Source: Synergistaceae bacterium (lineage in GTDB: Bacteria; Synergistota; Synergistia; Synergistales; Aminobacteriaceae). From it: DNA of 46,567 nucleotides. Position numbers and translations under genes: made by a program. The first letter of the stretch is position 1; the number at the start of each line of letters is the position of its first letter. Below the pieces are notes generated by a model. The model saw only the letters and a program-made list of their open reading frames with translations. It had not been told where the DNA came from and ran no database searches. Of this stretch, positions 43,881 through 46,567 are shown in pieces. The stretch is taken from positions 1 through 46,567 of the forward strand of contig JAISLU010000087.1 of the NCBI GenBank assembly GCA_031277095.1, in the 5' to 3' direction.

Positions 43881-46121
43881 CTATTCTATTCCGTACTGCT
43901 TCAAAAGTTCCTGATATCTCTCCTCGAATCTCTCGGCGGGGCTGGGGTCGTAAGGGTACGCCGGTTCTTCGGGCTGCGTCTGAACGTCGCCGGGCAGGTT
44001 GGGCTGCACGTCTATTTCGTTGGGAATGCTGCCGCTCTCGACGTATTCGTCCTGATCGATCAAAAACAGGCGAGGAGCGTTGGGATCTTCGGCCGCGGCG
44101 TTGTAGTCTCCCCCGTGTGTGGGACATTCCGCGGCTGGGGCCCGGCCGGAAGGCATGTACAAACTCACGGCGGGACATCCCGCTTTCGCCTTGAACCCCG
44201 TCGTGCGGCAGATCGAAACTCGATCCACCTCGACCCACGCGGGAGGGGGGTCGAATTTTTCGGGGGTTCCCATATGCGTGGTGGCGAAGTCCATAAAGAC
44301 CTTCCAGGCCGGTGCGGCTACGATACCCCCTGTCTGGCCGCGCCCCAGGGATTTATGGTTGTCGTTGCCGGCGTAAATGGCGGTGGTCAGGCCGGGAGCT
44401 CCGCCGATGAACCACGCGTCGATGAAGTCGTTGGACGTTCCGGTCTTGCCGAAGGCCTCGGCCTTGGCGAGCTTCGCGCGGGATCCCGTTCCCCCCCGGA
44501 CGACGTCGAACAGCATTGAGCGCAGGGTGTAGGCCGTCTCGGGCTTCATGGTCTGCACGGGCTGAGGTTCGCGAGACTCCAGAATCTCCCCGCCGGCCGC
44601 GACGATCTCCCGTATCATAATAGGGGGAGTTCTTTTACCGCCGTTCGTGAAGCAATTGAATACGACGGCCATTTCCAGGGGCGTCACGCTGGCCGCCCCC
44701 AGGGCCACGGAAAGTTCGTTGGGAAGGTGTTCCGAGGTGACGCCCATGCTTCGGGCCATGTCCACGACGGGCTGAGTTCCCACGTAGGCGGCGGCCTTCA
44801 CGGCGACAATATTGTAGGAACTGGCCAGCGCCTTCTGGACGGTCACCTCGCCGTGGAACTTTCCGTCGAAATTTTTGGGAGACCAGCTTTTACCGTTGCC
44901 CCCCCTGTTTTCAAACGTCACGGCTTCGTCCAAGAAGTGATCCGTGGGCATGATGTCGTTTTCCAGGGCGGCGGAATAGATCACAGGCTTGAAGCTCGAC
45001 CCCGGCTGGCGGAAAGCCTGGGTCGCACGGTTGAATTTGCTCTCCTGGAAGTCTTTGCCTCCCACGAGAGCCAGCACCTCTCCTGTCTCCGCGGCCAGAC
45101 AGACCAAAGCTCCCTGGCTTTTCAGCGATCGGATGGCCTCCTGACCCGCCTCCTGAAGTTCCAAGTCGAGGGTGGTTTTGATCTGAAGTCCCCCCGTGTA
45201 GACGAGGTCCGTTCCGTATTTGGGCAAAAGCTCGTTGAAGAGCAGGTGAGAGACGAAATAAGGAGCCAGGTTGTACTCCTCGATTTTGTTGGGAATATGT
45301 TTGAAGACGAGTTCCTCTTCGTAGGCCTGCTTTCTCTGATCCGCGTCTATCCAGCCCAGGGTTTCCATTCGCCCCAGGACGTAGTTCTGCCTCGCTTTCG
45401 CGTTGGAAAGATTGCTTAAAGGATTGTACCGTCCGGGGGCGGCGACCAGTCCCGCGAGGATGGAGGCCTGGGCGACGCCGAGTTCGGAAGCCGAACACCC
45501 GAAGTACGTTCGGGCGGCCGTCTCCACGCCCCAGGCGCCGCGGCCGAAGTTGATGGTGTTCAAGTATTCCGTCATGATCTCGTCCTTGGTGAGAAGTTTT
45601 TCCATGCGCATGGCGATGATGATTTCCTTGATTTTGCGTTTGACGCTTTTCTCCTGGGTCAGAAAGAGATTGCGGGCAAGCTGCTGAGTGATGGTACTGG
45701 CTCCCTGCATTTTGTCCCGCGCGATGAGGTCTCTCCACAGCGCCCGCAGGATCGAAGAAAGGCGAATGCCCGAGTGCTGATAAAACGCGGAGTCCTCCGC
45801 CGCCAGAACGGCACGGATCATCCAGGGCGATATTTGGTTCAACCGCAGAGACGTTCGGTTCTCCACAAAAAGACGCGCGATGATTTTGTTGTTGCGATCG
45901 TACACGAGACTGGGCTCGCTGTTTTTATGATTGAGGATCTCCGCCTTCGTCGGCAGGTCTTCCGACAATTTCACAATATAATATGCGACGCTCGCGCTGG
46001 TCACTCCGATTGCGAGCAGCAAAAACAACAGAAGGAACGTAAACATCAACCCCATGATTCTTAAGATAAAACTTTTTTTCCGTTTTGTGCGAGGTTGCCT
46101 TTTGACAGTATCGTACGACAT
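43881..46121 (-). CDS. Class A penicillin-binding protein (PBP1A-type transglycosylase/transpeptidase)
   Basis: This inner-membrane enzyme polymerises and crosslinks peptidoglycan. The 746-residue protein has one membrane segment (about 20-47), the transglycosylase motifs EDSAFYQHSGI, QGASTITQQLARNLFL and TEYLNTINFGRGAWGV, and the transpeptidase motifs SSFK, SYN and KTGT. The C-terminal tail, about 80 residues after the domain, is Pro/Glu-rich. I choose the ATG with CAT at 46119-46121 because GGAGG lies five bases before it; the frame is open 16 codons further. It stands divergently to the 16S rRNA gene, and the Gate protein gene follows downstream. Confidence 0.94.
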   Translation of the reverse strand: MSYDTVKRQPRTKRKKSFILRIMGLMFTFLLLFLLLAIGVTSASVAYYIVKLSEDLPTKAEILNHKNSEPSLVYDRNNKIIARLFVENRTSLRLNQISPWMIRAVLAAEDSAFYQHSGIRLSSILRALWRDLIARDKMQGASTITQQLARNLFLTQEKSVKRKIKEIIIAMRMEKLLTKDEIMTEYLNTINFGRGAWGVETAARTYFGCSASELGVAQASILAGLVAAPGRYNPLSNLSNAKARQNYVLGRMETLGWIDADQRKQAYEEELVFKHIPNKIEEYNLAPYFVSHLLFNELLPKYGTDLVYTGGLQIKTTLDLELQEAGQEAIRSLKSQGALVCLAAETGEVLALVGGKDFQESKFNRATQAFRQPGSSFKPVIYSAALENDIMPTDHFLDEAVTFENRGGNGKSWSPKNFDGKFHGEVTVQKALASSYNIVAVKAAAYVGTQPVVDMARSMGVTSEHLPNELSVALGAASVTPLEMAVVFNCFTNGGKRTPPIMIREIVAAGGEILESREPQPVQTMKPETAYTLRSMLFDVVRGGTGSRAKLAKAEAFGKTGTSNDFIDAWFIGGAPGLTTAIYAGNDNHKSLGRGQTGGIVAAPAWKVFMDFATTHMGTPEKFDPPPAWVEVDRVSICRTTGFKAKAGCPAVSLYMPSGRAPAAECPTHGGDYNAAAEDPNAPRLFLIDQDEYVESGSIPNEIDVQPNLPGDVQTQPEEPAYPYDPSPAERFEERYQELLKQYGIE

Positions 46122-46461
46122 CAAAGCCTCCAAATCCTCCCGTGCAGGTCGATAATTATCTCTATACAACAGGTGTCATCTTAAATTTTCTCATAGAATT
46201 TACTAAAATCCCCATAAGAACCTCTACAGAACCCCGCCCTGAAAAGTCTCAATGTTCAGGTGAGATTCGGGGATTGCTTTTTCAAACATGCCATGCTATA
46301 TTACTCTTTGCTGTCTTTCAGGGCAATGCAGAACTTGAAGGGAAATTAAAAAGGAATTAGATTTTTGATTTTTTTTCAAGGGTAGTTGTCGATTCGAAAC
46401 TTGATAACCGAATACAGTGCATAAGAGCAAGCAAATGGAACAAGCCTATGTCAAAAAGAAG
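46122..46461. other. Spacer between the PBP gene and the 16S rRNA gene
   Basis: I find no gene in these 340 bases, which are AT-rich. They must hold the divergent promoters. The small open frame on the plus strand at 46142-46360 has no ribosome-binding site or recognisable sequence. The rRNA leader probably starts near 46310. Confidence 0.6.
46274..46302 (+). promoter_or_regulatory. Candidate rRNA operon promoter
   Basis: TTGCTT (46274-46279) and TATATT (46297-46302) are separated by exactly 17 bp, about 160 bp before the 16S gene. A leader of that length is usual for rRNA operons. Other weaker hexamers exist nearer the gene. Confidence 0.45.
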
Positions 46462-46567
46462 TGAGCTGAGAGTTTGATCCTGGCTCAGGACGAACGCTGG
46501 CGGCGTGCTTAACACATGCAAGTTGGACGACGATTGCCGGAAGTAGAGATACGGAAGGCAAAGCGGA
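46462..46567 (+). rRNA. 16S ribosomal RNA, 5' part, cut by the window edge
   Basis: The universal 5' sequence AGAGTTTGATCCTGGCTCAG starts at 46469, followed by the GGACGAACGCTGGCGGCGTG region and AACACATGCAAG. The mature 5' end should lie about seven bases before the AGAGTTTG, near 46462. The stretch after the universal region (TTGGACGACGATTGCC) departs from the commoner TCGAACG, and belongs to variable region V1. About 1.4 kb of the gene continues beyond the window. Confidence 0.95.

Noticed and set aside
42976-44238. 420-codon frame including the Gate protein
   Set aside because: The first 121 codons are antisense-frame Arg-rich sequence within the PBP gene. The ATG at 43875 has the ribosome-binding site.

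Overview
The window looks like chromosomal DNA of a diderm, anaerobic, amino-acid-fermenting bacterium, most likely from Synergistota (or a close relative). I base this on remembered gene orders (tig-clpP-clpX-lon-engB; rpsF-ssb-rpsR-DUF2232-rplI-dnaB), a ferredoxin-linked 2-oxoacid oxidoreductase, envelope genes of diderm type (HflKC, a BamE-like protein), an SLH-like tail on an exported enzyme, and no respiratory genes. The 106 bases of 16S rRNA at the right edge are too few to settle the lineage. Coding DNA is GC-rich, spacers are AT-rich, and TTG/GTG starts are common.

Layout. 1-5.4 kb (+): def-fmt, an uncharacterised P-loop ATPase and a four-subunit 2-oxoacid:ferredoxin oxidoreductase (ferredoxin, alpha, beta, gamma), ending in a strong hairpin. 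5.5-12.0 kb (+): the protein-quality cluster tig, clpP, clpX, lon, and the GTPase gene engB. 12.1-15.8 kb (-): two small exported proteins of unknown function, a GIY-YIG-family protein and an ABC-F ATPase. 15.9-17.9 kb (+): hflK-hflC. 18.1-24.6 kb (+): two large exported proteins that share a module of two beta-domains, a Trp-rich hinge and a TPR-like helical array; this is the least explained part. 24.7-27.6 kb (+): a RocB-like M20 hydrolase and a DHH/DHHA1 protein. 27.6-31.8 kb (+): rpsF-ssb-rpsR, DUF2232, rplI, dnaB. 31.9-33.6 kb (-): comFC and a YitT-family protein. 33.7-35.6 kb (+): gyrB. 35.8-41.3 kb (+): a tight operon of a zinc-ribbon protein, a BamE-like lipoprotein-size protein, an exported flavoenzyme with SLH-like tail, and moeA-mobB-mobA. 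41.6 kb (+): a PheC-like periplasmic protein behind a leader with alternative base pairing. 42.4-43.0 kb: inverted repeats and an AT-rich relic. 43.0-46.1 kb (-): a Gate-type membrane protein and a class A penicillin-binding protein. 46.46 kb to the edge (+): start of a 16S rRNA gene.

A feature running through the whole window is short tandem duplication. In genes the units are multiples of 3 (15-bp pentapeptide repeats in the ATPase and trigger factor, 9-bp in comFC, 12-bp in def, 6-bp at the BamE-like start). Between genes the units are 5, 7, 13, 14 or 16 bp. The repeats sit at protein ends, linkers, promoters and leaders. With the modular TPR proteins and the switch-like leader, this is what I would look at first. 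No CRISPR array, complete insertion sequence, tRNA gene or known defence system was found.
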